A stretch of DNA of 64,000 bases from Antitrichia curtipendula (Eukaryota; Streptophyta; Bryopsida; Hypnales; Leucodontaceae). The notes below the pieces were generated by a model, which was not told the origin of the DNA, searched no databases, and saw nothing but the letters and a program-made list of their open reading frames with translations. How positions within the stretch are numbered: position 1 is the first letter of the stretch; each line of letters starts with the position of its first letter. The stretch is taken from the NCBI GenBank assembly GCA_951230915.1, contig OX579640.1, positions 12,358,981 through 12,422,980 of the forward strand. Reading direction: 5' to 3'. Positions 25,299-38,729 of the stretch are shown here, piece by piece. A program made the translations under genes and the position numbers.

Positions 25299-28200
25299 GT
25301 TCTTAGGTATCCCAAATTGGTTTCCAAAATGGTATTAATATAAATAGCTCATAATCTAAGAGGGATTAGAAGTGAATTAGGAAATGGAGGTCATTAATTT
25401 ATTTGATAAAGAATGAATTGCAACAATCAAATTTGAAAAATATAATTGTTTATTTGCCAATTTCCATGTTATATATGGAAATACATGGAAAGAATTGCAA
25501 AAGATGCGTCCCTTTTGCACCATGAACAACATTGGAGTATTTTTGGAGGAAAAACAAACACAAAAATGACACAAGTAGACAAGACCTTTTTGGAAAGAAG
25601 GTCACCATAAAGATATACAATGTGTAATATTATGTATAACAATGTTTTCAATATTTTTATGTGTTATTGTCAACAATATGCTTTTTCTAAGTCTTTTTCC
25701 ATCTTTTGTTGTAGATGTTGGCTTCAACTACATCTATGTAAGTGTTGATCAATTGCAAAAAAAGCACAACTAAACTTGTGTTAATTTCAAATAGAAGATT
25801 GTGTATATGCTCATATTGAGGGCTTCTCATATTAAGCATGTATTTTCACGCATTGAATTTGTAGTTTTTAGTATTGATTGTTTTGAACTAGTCATGAAAG
25901 CAATGTCTATTGAATCCAAAGGTCCTCAAATTGAATCTTTTAAAAGACTACTAGTGTTGTAGATCTGTATTTGCACATTTTTTATATGTTGATGTCAATG
26001 ATGTGGCATATTATACATTTGTCAAGAAAACTTTACATTCTTGCAATATCAAAGGTGAATTGTCTTAATATTTTACACATCCACTATTTATCACTCATTT
26101 TCTAATTTAATTGATACAAGTACTTTCTTCATTTTGTCTCCTCTACCCTCAATAATCCTATATCTACTAAAGACCATGTCTATACTCTTGCTCTTACCAA
26201 ATCAACTATGTAATTAAAATGTTAACCTTTGAATGTCTTTAAAGTCCAATTTGAGTTGTACCATGGTATTTTTGTGTATTTGGTATACATAGTGCATAAA
26301 TTGACATATACAACTATTACAAATGTTTGTATTCATGCTAAGCCAAATTCAATAACACATGGCATTTCTAATTTAGATCATTAGTGTACTTTTTACATGT
26401 GTGAGAAGTTGCAAAATGATAGTGTATTCTACTTTTATGGTATTGTATTATTAAAGGGACATGATTTTGATATTAAAGTAACTTCCAAATGAAATATGTT
26501 AAATTTTCAATTCAACATTGTATCTTTTGTTGTATTTTAGTACATATTTTTTATTCTAAAAGTAAAATACTTTACCATATACATAGTCCCCATAAAACCT
26601 TTAAAGTGTGCAAAACAAATCTTTATCATTTAATATGCTAGTTGGCATTTTTGTTGTAGAGGAAAAAATGCAATTTGGAGAAATTGCCAACTCTAGCAAG
26701 AAAAATGCTTATTCACATTAGCAAAGACAGTCTAGTAGCAAGTCAAAGCATTAATTGTAAACTTTTCATCTAAAATATAGCAATGTCTAAGGTCTTACAC
26801 ACCCTAGGAGATGTTTTTTTTACCACAAATCTAAATGAGCTCGATAATACTTAAAAGCAAGGTTTGCTTAAAGTGAGTTGTTCTATTCAATCAAAAAGGC
26901 ATTCAGATATTTACTTCTTGGTTGCTTAAAGGATCTGAAAATAGGAGAATAATTATGAATTATAGTCTTCTCTTTGCTTGGACAACAAAAGAATGACATT
27001 GTTGCTTCGAACTTTGAATTAGATGAGACAATTGTATGGCAAGACATTGCCATCATAAGGTCAATTGTGAATTTAAAATGAAGGTTTTGGCTTGGCTAAA
27101 TGGATATTAATCAATAATTTGTCATGATTGAAAGCTCGTCAATGACATTTCATCAATTACATGACAAAGCTCATGTATAGTAGTATTAAATTTTTTAGAA
27201 GTTTGCATGAAAAGAAAAGATGCAAGTTATAATGCTTAGAAATTATCAATAGAAGTTAATATATTTATCAAATTTAGAAGCATTTAGATTCAAATATTTA
27301 ACATTTTAACATTTTAATAAATAATTAAATATTTATTTTAGTTAAAATTTGCTAATGAAACATTACTTTATTTTTTCTCCTTTTATTTTTTCTTAACAAT
27401 ATAAAATGGTACTTGAAACTTTGAGTTATAATGTACTCAAAAGACACAAATACAACTCTACATTGGAAAGATGTTAGATATTATCCAATGAATGCTTTTA
27501 AATTTTCATTTAAAATACATTAATAAAAATGTTTTTTGAAATTATTTTGCATAAAAAATAATTGCACAAAAACATTGCCTAAAATAAGACAACAAATGAA
27601 AAATGTTTAAGTGTCACTTATATAGGGATTAATTTGCAAATTTTAAAAGTGTTCTGATGAAGTATCTTAGAATAGTCCCTTTGACACATATAACTACTTT
27701 ACAACCTATATTTGCATCCTACATTCAATACAAACACATGCATTGAATCTACAAGAACAATCATTTTAAAAGAGCAACAAAAATAATTGTCTATTTTTTA
27801 AATGGTTCAAATCAACAGAAAAAAGATGATAAAAATTGTGACCCTTTTCTAAACTTTAATATTAGATCTTAATTTCAACCTGTTATTAAACTCCCATAGA
27901 CATAATTTATCCATAAGAGTATAGGATTGATATGGATAAGCAAATTGACCTTTGAATTTTCAAAGTTTATTTGTATTGTGTCCCAAAAATGTAAACTAGA
28001 AAAATCTAAAATCCCTTTTTGACTTTTGACAAGATCTTAGATAGCATAATAATAAAAATAATACTCAAAGATTTGTTTGGACAAAAATTGATGTAGTTAT
28101 TATAGACACAAACTTTCAATCTATCTACTAGATATCATCAAGTCTTTACCTAAAAGCCAAGATAATATTCTTGAATCTTCTCATGACAATTATGTAGAAA

Positions 28201-29752
28201 TTTTGGTTGGCATAATATTTTATTTATACTTATATTTGTATAAATACGTGGAGCCAAGAGGATTGTGAATTACATCTCACAATAAGAAAAATCAATTTTA
28301 TAATCATTACTTAACTACTGAATTATAAAATTTTATCATGTAGTCATATGCTAGTAAATAAATCTATTGTGCCTAAGGAGTATAAAACCTTTTGAAAAAG
28401 CAGATCATAAAAATTGGAACTCAAACACATGTTACATATTTTTTGGTTCTTAAATGATGAATAAAACACACCAATTATTCAATCTCAATTTTGGCTCTCA
28501 ATATTATCTATTTTGCAAAGAAAGTGATAAAATAGTATAAATTCTATTCAGAAGTTGTAGGAAAAATTTATGGAAAGACTTGAGAAATTTTGAAATTAAG
28601 TGATTTGTCGTAGTTTTGTGATCAAGTTTAGTTGTCATATATAAAACCATGTTTTCATTATAAATGTGACTTTCTTTATAAAAATATAGAAAATATAAAA
28701 TACAAAGTTTATATATATATATATGTGCATTTAGTGTTTAGAATACATATATTGTCAAATTTAGACAACAATTTAGAATTAAGATAGAATGCTCTAAATC
28801 TATACTTGTTTTTAAATTGTCTTTTTACAAAAAATCACATTATAAGGTTTATGGATTTATGGTGAGCATTTTAGGGAATGAATGCTCTTAAAACACTAAA
28901 CTATGTTAAATTCTATAGGGGTTCAAAAAATATAAACAAAAATAGGTAGATCTAACTTTTATTATTTTTTTAAACAAAATTTACTAAAAAGTGTTTGAAG
29001 TGGGCAATTGTTTTGAAAATCTTAATGAGTGTTTAGAAAGGTGACTTATAGAACACCACTTTAATCCTAGATTGTCCAATCAACCCATTTTGGATTACTC
29101 TCATCCTTTCACAAGCCATTGTATACAACAAAATGTCTAATTTTCTATATCTAAAGATTCTTGTCTTAGTTTTTTAAGTATTACACTTGTAATATAAAAT
29201 TTAAAAACTTCTCTATATGCAAAAATTGAATTTATATATTTTTTAGTTTCATTCCATGCGGCGTGCTTTGGAAATGAGTAAACAAATACAAATGGTGTAG
29301 TATCTTGCATACATTACAATCCTAAAAAGCTTGAAGCCAAAAAATTATGGTTTGGAAATAAGTGAATTTCAAATCTAACCACCTCTATAGACTCAATTGT
29401 TTGACTGGCTTGCAAAACCACTAAAAAAATTGTGAATTCTATCTTTTTTGAGCCACAATGATTTCAATATTTTATTGTATGTTGTTGTACATTATTGAAG
29501 ACCCACCCCACTCGTATTGTAAAAATTTGACATATCTATGCTTCAAAAAATATAAACATATGAAGAGAGAGAGAAAAAAAAAGTGTAGATAATTTTAATT
29601 TGAACAAAATTTGAAGATTCTTGATAAATCAAAGAGTTGAGACCTCATCTACTACAATAGTTTATCTATAGGTTGAAATTTGTAATGATGGTGTATTTAT
29701 TTTTAATAGATTTAAAGATATTTGTCCTATTACATAATTATTACAAATTATT
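25299..29752. other. AT-rich intergenic DNA, no gene seen
   Basis: About 4.5 kb with no sustained open frame or recognisable protein on either strand. A short (AT)n run sits at about 28711-28722. Confidence 0.6.
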
Positions 29753-30693
29753 TTAACCCCTAAAGGACCATTTGTCCCTTCGGAGAACTAGTGGAATTTT
29801 GGGCAAGTACCTACGGTCTCATTTTTTGTCTTGTTTTTTGTAACTTTTTTTGAAGATAGAAAAATTGATTAGCTTTGTGTCAATATAATTTTTTTTCAAT
29901 CGATGCCTAGAAACAAAAGTTATGCTCAAAACAATGGAGAGGGGGGAAAGGGGGGAGGGGAGGGAGTTTGCAACAAAAAAGAAATTCAAAATTTTTAATT
30001 TTCTTATTGATTTTTTTACTCGTAGATTATATTTTTTTTCTACATAGAAAGCTTTGATTCATTCCATTTGGATTTTTTATGAGAAAGTTATGAACAATCT
30101 TGTTTCTCAAATAATTAGAGCATCTTCTTGAAAAAATAACTTTGGGGATTAATTTCTGAATGCAATTTTTACAATTTTTCAAAAAAATGAAGTTCCACGT
30201 GGTTTAGTTTGCTTGCTGGAATAATTTTACCATTGGAATTAGTGCATTTTAATTCCACTTTAGAGATATTAAAAATTTAGTTTTTCCTTCTATGTCATAC
30301 CTACTTCTACTTAACAATTTTTTTAAGTATAAAAATTAAAATTTTTTGAATTTTTTTTCTCTAAATTCTCAAATGAATTATTCACTATAAAGATTTAAAG
30401 CTCAAAACTTTGTAGTGCAAAGAATTAAAGTTAAGAAGGTTCAAAGTCAAATAATCTGGTCTCACAATGTGTTGAAAACTTGGTTTTTTCCCACTTTAAA
30501 CACAAATATCTTGCAATTTGTGTGGTCAAAATTTCTGAAACTTTTTCCACATATTCTCATGCTAATTAGGTGTAAGAATCTATGGTTAGATGTGCAAAAA
30601 AAACAATTTTCAAATTTTTTTACTCTTTGCTATAGAAATGGCAGTTTTGAGTGTTTTTTGGCAGCAAAAAGGTCTTCGTTCTTTAGGGGTTAA
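29753..30693. mobile_element. TTAACCCC-family element, copy 5 (type A)
   Basis: Starts TTAACCCCTAAAGGACC and ends CTTTAGGGGTTAA, 941 bp. Its interior (GAAAGCTTTGATTCATTCC and the following 100 bp) is shared with copies at 40609, 52184 and, inverted, 61666. The open frame 30415-30693 falls wholly inside and is not a gene. Confidence 0.8.
29941..29964 (+). other. Potential G-quadruplex
   Basis: Four G-runs of 6, 6, 4 and 3 separated by loops of 3, 1 and 1 bases, inside the element at 29753. This meets the usual intramolecular G4 pattern. Confidence 0.6.
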
Positions 30694-30803
30694 TTTGTAT
30701 TTAGCAACCCAAACTTCTTCTTTTTTCCACAATATTTTTGAATCCAAGATGTCCGTTTGTAAAGGCATTTTCATAGTATATTTGTTTGGATTATAGATGT
30801 GAT

Positions 30804-31484
30804 TTAATCCCTAAAGATGTTTGACAATGTGATTTTCACCAAAAACAGTCCAAAACTATCGTTTCTAGTACAAATACTAAATTTTAGAAAACAATTTTGA
30901 ACAATTTTGAACATATGTAGTAACAGGATCTTATAGTACGCTAGTTTGAAAAGATGTAGAAAAAATTTCAGAAATTTTCACTATGTTGATTGCAAGATAT
31001 CAACATTTGAAGTGACAAAACCCCTTTTTTTACCTTGCAAAAATTTAGCAACTACACTTCACAAGGTTACATTTATATAAAAAAACTGTCCATATTTGTG
31101 GTACTTGTTTGGATTCATTTTCCAAGTCAAGTTGGCTACATGCTTAAAAAAATTTAGATCATTTGAAATTGTACAACATATAGGAAAAAAATAGTAAGTA
31201 GAAAGAAATAGACAATGATTCAAAATACAAAATTGTTAACAATTTATTTATGGAATTGGAAAGTTCCAATACCAATGGATTGTCGCAAATCGCTGAATCT
31301 ATATATCATACAATAACTTTTTAACCATGTAGTCAAAAGTTATGGAAATTGTTGGTCCTCAAAGCTACTCTTTGGGCACATGTTTTGTGAAAGATTTAAA
31401 GAAAAAAATTAGGAATTCCATTAGTAGTGAGCTCCCCAAAATTGCTACGCTGCCAAAGAATGTAGTTTAGGGCTTTAGGGTTAA
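30804..31484. mobile_element. TTAACCCC-family element, copy 6 (type B)
   Basis: Starts TTAATCCCTAAAGATG and ends CTTTAGGGTTAA, 681 bp. Closely similar along much of its length to the copy at 62803-63744, for example around TTTTAACCATGTAGTCAAAA. It starts only 110 bp after the type A element. Confidence 0.72.
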
Positions 31485-33640
31485 TAAGATATAACAACAA
31501 CCATTTGATAGCAAACATTTGAGCCATTTTAAATAAGTTCTTTAGATTCAAACCAAATTATAAAAGCATTCAATATATGTATGTAGTATGTTGATTTATT
31601 AATTTTATTTTTTTATATTGAATTCATTAGTATTTTTTTATTGCACTTTATTACACATTTTCAGATTTACTGGATCTAAAATTGCCTTTAGAGTTTTAAA
31701 AATGCCTTATATTCAAATTGACTATATAGGGTGTGTTGTATACTTCAATGTAGTTTTGTTTTACATTTAAAAGTTGGGACTTCAGATTTTAGAATGCTTT
31801 CATGGACCAAAAAATATAATTAAAAAAATTCATAACAATATCCCCAATTGAAGACTCCCTCCAAGATGAATAAAAATGGGGTCAATTTTCCTTCCATGTT
31901 GTCTTTTAAGGAAAATTTACAAAAAAAAGTTTCAAAAAGTGTAGTCCTTTCAATAGGAAGATTGAGAATTATAAGGATGCTTAATTGTTGAAACAAAATC
32001 AACATGCACCACAAAAAACTTTGAACATCCATACAATTGAGCATGTAGTAATAAACTACCAATTAATCAATTGACAACCACGATTTGCTTGTGAAATTCA
32101 TTTTGTATCTTCCCATACTTATATTTTTTGGGAAGCCAAAGTCACTACAATCAAAATGGAATATCAACATTGTATTAGGTACCAATATCCACATCTATAT
32201 ATTATATATCATATATCCATATATGTTTGTATATCATATACCGTATATCATGTTCGAGATAGATAGTAGGGATTCAATCAAAATAATTTTTTTTACAATT
32301 TAGATCAACTGACATGGAAAAATAGGCTAAATTTTTTAAGTTCATCAACGGTCCTGGACTTTTTGAGTCAAGGTAGCAGGTAAGGACATGGTATTCACAT
32401 TTATGGATACATGGTTGCTAGTTCAGTTGGCCACCTTGTCTTGGTCTTAAGAGTCTAGACTCCTCTGCCCTTTACACACTAAGTTAGGAATAAAAACTTT
32501 TATTTGGTCCCTCCAAATTTGAGTCTTACACAAAATATTGCAAGCTTAAGGCCCATTCCCACCTAGCATTTGCAAAGAGTATGTAGTAAGAGATAAAAAC
32601 TTCTGCATAAAAATAAAATAATATTTTTCATGGAAGTCCAAGTTCAATATTGTTGTACGAGTTTATGAACTTGGTGTAGTTCACACATGGCTCATACTTC
32701 TTCAACCGTCCTAAGGGACCGCACCCCGACAACCTCTTTGAATTTTGTCCCTAACTTTTGACTGGAGTCTCTAAATCTCAATCGTATTTTTGAAGATGAA
32801 ATTTAGATTGATTTACCAACTTTTCTTAGTTCAAAGTTTCTTGAAATTTTTTATTCTACTATGCCTAAATGAGGTCTAAAGTTCTACATTAAACACAATT
32901 TCCTGCATTTTGACAATGAGAGGTATGAGAGGTTGAGCTTCTACTAATCTTAATTTACATATCCCACATAGGTTGTTATACCTCCCATGACCCCACTTGT
33001 ATAAAGAGATTGCCTATACATCTTCATGTCCTCAAATTAATAGTGACTTTCAAGAATATGTGAGGTGGTTGTTGGAAAATATAAATATTTTTGTTTATCC
33101 AAGTTGGGTCCCGCTAATTTTTGCCTTCAGTTGCCATTGTTCTTACGTAATGAACTCTCAAGAGCTCTATTTGATAAGAGCGGCTGTTAAATGCTAAAAC
33201 CTTCATTTTCAGAGGATTGTCAAGTTTTTGTTGTACACTACTTTTGCAATGGTGGGCCAATAAAGCAGAATGGAAAATGGTTGTAGTGGTGCTGTGAAGT
33301 TCATGCCACCTCGGTTGCCATGTAGGTTCGGTGAATAGCTAAGCACTTAGGTGGGACTGTTCTACGATTTACAACTCATTTAATGCCTTAACATCACCAC
33401 CATAAGGTCAGGTGGGAATATACCTTTATTCATCATCCTCAATATAAGTCTTACATCCAAATTGGATTCATTATTGAAATCTTACATAATTTAATAGTCA
33501 TTATACAAATATGACGCACATACTAACATGATGACAAAGCAATGGAACAAAAGATTGCTATTGTGTTGGATATTCGGACTTAGCAAGTGAGCTGTTGAAA
33601 ATCTTCAATTGAAACTGGTGGGAGAACCGTTTCAATGATT
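31485..33640. other. AT-rich intergenic DNA, no gene seen
   Basis: No recognisable coding region. A slightly more GC-rich patch at about 33230-33420 has no identifiable content. Confidence 0.55.
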
Positions 33641-33802
33641 CAACAATGCTAGTGCATGAGCAGAGATGTGAACCTACAAGCCTTCAACCTAGTTGTAGGT
33701 AGGTACCTACAACCATTTGAAGGCACATGTTTATAATATAGGTACATTATAACATGGGAAGAGTCTATAATGTAGGCATGTATCTCTAACATAGACACCT
33801 AT

Positions 33803-34975
33803 CACTACAAGAAAACAAGGGGTTTTGCAACTACACTGTGCAATTCATTTTGTAGTTGCATAGGTCGTTTGCAACTAGGTGATAATTTGGAGCCCGCAGT
33901 TGCAATGGACAAGTTGCATGAGTTGCAAAGCAGTTGCAAAAAAGTTCAAAGTTGTTTATCATTTGACAATATACTTGAAAGTTTATTGATGAACTTTTCT
34001 GATGTGGTTGCTTATGTGGAAGTCATCTGTGTGCAACTTATTTGCAACTAATGTGCAACTGGTTTGCAATTGACTTACAATTGGTTTGCAATTGGTGTGC
34101 AACTAGTTTGCGTCTTTGTGACTTGTAGATTTGAATTTGAATTTCAAAGATTTGTAGATTCTAAATTTCAGATCTATCTTTTTTTTTAGAGCGCCAAATC
34201 TAGAAATATCTTAAACTTTAAATATTTATAGATTTTTGTTGATTATAAAAATCTACAAGTTGTAGGAATCTACAAAGTGTAAAAATCTACAAAATATATA
34301 AATATTAGAATTTCATTATCAAAATTCATTACACAATATTGCTATAACTTACAATTCTTATATGTTCAACCTAATGGTATTCTTGACAGTTGATGTGGGA
34401 CAATTAATAAAAGACTTAATAGTAGTTGCATTTTAGTTGTTTTCTAGTTGCATGCTAGTTTTTTCAAGTTAAAGTCTAGTTTTTTTTAAGTCAAACACTA
34501 GTCGAATTGTAATTGCAATGTAGTTGTAGTCTAGTTGCAATCTAGTTGCAATCCAATTGTAGTCCAGTTGCAATCTAGTTGCATTCTAGTTAAATTGCTA
34601 TCGAATTTAAATTACATGAAACTGTAGATAGACACATTGGACTCTACAGAACGTAAAATTGTCCACATCGACAATTGTGATGAAGATTGGATGTAAAGTA
34701 CCTCACATCAACTCTTTTGTTACATTCCCATATGCGTCTACAGAACGTAAAATTGTCCACATCAACAATTGTGATGAAGATTGGATGTAAAGTACCTCAT
34801 ATCAAATCTTTTGTTACATTCCCGTATGCGTAACTACATGTTGCGACTACTTTGCAACTACAGTGTAACTATGTCAAAGTTGGTGCAAATATAGAGGATT
34901 GTAGTTGCAGGGCAGTTGCATAGAACATGTAGTTGCATTTCAGTCGGTTGTAGCGGACACGTTTTTCTTCTAGTG
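33803..34975. mobile_element. Non-autonomous CACTA (En/Spm-type) element
   Basis: Begins CACTACAAGAAAACAAG and ends CGTTTTTCTTCTAGTG, the classic CACTA termini, 1173 bp long, flanked by a perfect 3-bp duplication TAT (33800-33802 and 34976-34978). Both subterminal regions are crowded with AGTTGCA/TTGCAACT motifs in both orientations, as expected for TNPA-type binding arrays. No transposase frame is present, so it would depend on a partner elsewhere. The clean ends and duplication suggest a fairly recent insertion. Confidence 0.9.
34643..34830. repeat. 94-bp tandem duplication inside the CACTA element
   Basis: Copies 34643-34736 and 34737-34830 differ at only a few positions; each begins TCTACAGAACGTAAAATTG and ends TATGCG. 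Confidence 0.9.
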
Positions 34976-35045
34976 TATAACCATAAAAGGTGTCTACAAT
35001 ATAGATTCCTAAACTCATAGGCTCTTAGATTCTATACACTCTCCT

Positions 35046-36596
<1,551 letters not shown>

Positions 36597-36693
36597 AAAT
36601 GTGTAAAAGAATAATCTTTTTATTTTTAGATATTTTACCAAATCAAAATTACCTATTCTAATTCAATATTTGGTGCAGTCAATGCTGAACAAC

Positions 36694-36981
36694 AAGGTAA
36701 TTGCATCTAAAATTGACCAAATAAACAATTCAACATGGTTTCCTTTATTGTATTGAAATTTTTAATGGGGTCTTATTCACTCAAAAGCAAATCCTAAATT
36801 CTCTTAGAATGCATTTTTGGGACACACTCTATGAATAAATTATGAATATTCAAAGTGCTGAATATAGGTGTTTCTATAACTGACCCTAGACTCTCATGAA
36901 TAGTGCGGGTACATTTTAGGCAAGAATCTGTACAAAGGGTCACTTTTAGAAAGGAGGCGAAATTAGGTGTAGTTTACCCTT
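36694..36981. mobile_element. AAGGTAA-family element (inverted relative of 57735)
   Basis: Starts AAGGTAATTGCATCTAAAATTG and ends AGGTGTAGTTTACCCTT, 288 bp. Its interior (ACATTTTAGGCAAGAATCTG, TTCAAAGTGCTGAA) is the reverse complement of the copies at 53947 and 57735. Confidence 0.65.
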
Positions 36982-37937
36982 TTTTATTGTTACAAATATC
37001 ATCATTTTCAGTACTGGATCAGCATGGGCAAGGGGAGAGGAGCAGAGACAGACACCTAAGCGTTTGCATGGGCTGCAAAAAGATTAAATTTTGCCTCCAA
37101 AAGTCATGCGTCTGCAGACTGCACACTAATTAAATTAATTGAAAGTATATTGTTGGTGCAATTAATTTAATATTTAGCCAGAAAGACTGTCCAGTGTGGT
37201 TGGTATGTGGACTTAAGTGTTGTTTTTTCATTTTTTTTTCATTTTTGGGGGGCAACGCCAGAAGCGATCTCCAGTGGAGTGGAGTGGAGTGGAGTATATT
37301 CATCAACATGGATGAAACATAGGAAGTGCGGATGAAAACACACACATTCATCTAAAGTATGTAAACTCTTCCTCTCTACTTTATAGCAATTGAGTGATTC
37401 CACCCATCAAAAAAATAGGGGAATATATTGTCAAATATTCCCTCAATAAAAATTGCAATAAATCATTCCTTGAAAAACATTGCGTTAAGTACTTTATATG
37501 AGGGTTAGATTCAACATAAATTAGGTATCTTTTATCAAAAATTGTCAAGCATGTATCATCTTTTGTGATTGATTTAGAGTAAAGTTAGAACCTCCAAAAA
37601 TTTCACTTGGAAGTTCAATTTTGGTATTTTCTTGTAGAACTTGACCCTCATGTACAATATGTTTGGTGGTATGTCTAATATATAGAGTGTAAGGATAAAA
37701 CATGTCTATTAAGGAATTTGAAGGGTGCAACACGGAAGGAAAATCAATGGAGATGAATGAAGGCCAACACATTTCTATGGCCTTCCTTCTATGACTCAGA
37801 TGCACAACAAACAAATATGACAATTTGACAATTTATATTGAAACATATATACAAGCTACAAAGGCAATAGCTAATAGAAAAGTGGTCTTGTGGCACCAAG
37901 TTACAATATTGTAGATGGATGCCAAAGGCCCATAGAT
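36982..37937. other. Intergenic DNA, no gene seen
   Basis: 37000-37130 is somewhat richer in G+C but holds no recognisable protein. Confidence 0.5.
37275..37296. repeat. (GGAGT)n short tandem repeat
   Basis: Four to five GGAGT units in a row. Confidence 0.7.
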
Positions 37938-38482
37938 AAGGTAAACTAGCCTATGACAGGCAGATTGCATGGTTTGCCTTGTTGACATATTTGAAATTTT
38001 GGATTTTTTTTTTCATATAAAGGCAAACATGAAAAATTGGTAGAACAATTGAAATTTTATTTTTTTGACAAAGTATGAATTTGTTACAGATTTTTGAAGT
38101 GAATTTGCCAGATGGCTCAAAATAGTCTGTAGACTATCTCACAACCATCAAAAACTATACCCATGGTGGTCATCAAACCACCCAATGCAGTTACAATATT
38201 TCCTAACATGGTTGAAATATTTTCTAACATGGACATGACATAAAGGAATAAAAAAAGTTAGTTCATGTAATGAATTACACTAGAAAGGGACGAGTTCCTA
38301 AAACAATCTCTAACATCTCCATCACCATCATACAAAACATTGATTTCAGCCATCAACCTACCTAATAAAGTTTTGCTTACATTAATTGGAAAAAACCTGG
38401 CACAGATTGATGGAAAACTGTAATGGGTCATCTTATAGATGTCTGTATTAGGCACTTGGCTTGTCATAGGCTGGTTTACCTT
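37938..38482. mobile_element. AAGGTAA-family element, 545 bp
   Basis: Inverted ends AAGGTAAACTAGCCTATGACA and TGTCATAGGCTGGTTTACCTT. The interior (TTTTGACAAAGTATGAATT, GTCTGTAGACT) is related to the copy at 48623-49062. Confidence 0.75.
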
Positions 38483-38603
38483 ATATGATGTGTAGAAAAT
38501 AAAATACTATAGTTTGGTTCTTCTAGGTCTATTTTTTACTAGTTGAGGTATCAAATTATTTTACAAACTCTACATTTTCAGAAATTTTTCTCACCACCCC
38601 ACC

Positions 38604-38729
38604 TCTTTGAGATCTTTGGGATCTTTGGGATCTTTGGGATCTTTGGGATCTTTGGGATCTTTGGGATCTTTGGGATCTTTGGGATCTTTGGGATCTGTGG
38701 GATCTTTGGGATCTGTGGGATCTTTGGGT
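38604..38729. repeat. 9-bp minisatellite, unit TTTGGGATC, about 14 copies
   Basis: Near-perfect tandem array with two TGTGGGATC variant units near the right end. Open frames on both strands (Phe-Gly-Ile and Pro-Lys-Ile repeats) result from a unit length divisible by three and are not evidence of a gene. Confidence 0.95.

Larger units (their letters stand above)
33641..35045. repeat. Older repeat split by the CACTA insertion
   Basis: The flanks 33641-33802 and 34976-35045 contain ATGTAGG..., CATAGACACCTAT and TCATAGGCTC strings that also occur, rearranged, at 40203-40430. The two flanks together look like one copy of that repeat interrupted by the CACTA element. Confidence 0.4.

Noticed and set aside
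32419..32460. tRNA-like A box (TAGTTCAGTTGG) with a weak B-box-like sequence, suggesting a SINE
   Set aside because: The B box does not match well, no poly(A) tail or target duplication was found.
34430..34600. Regular AGTTGCA repeats as a CRISPR-like or satellite array
   Set aside because: Irregular spacing and both orientations; explained as subterminal motifs of the CACTA element.
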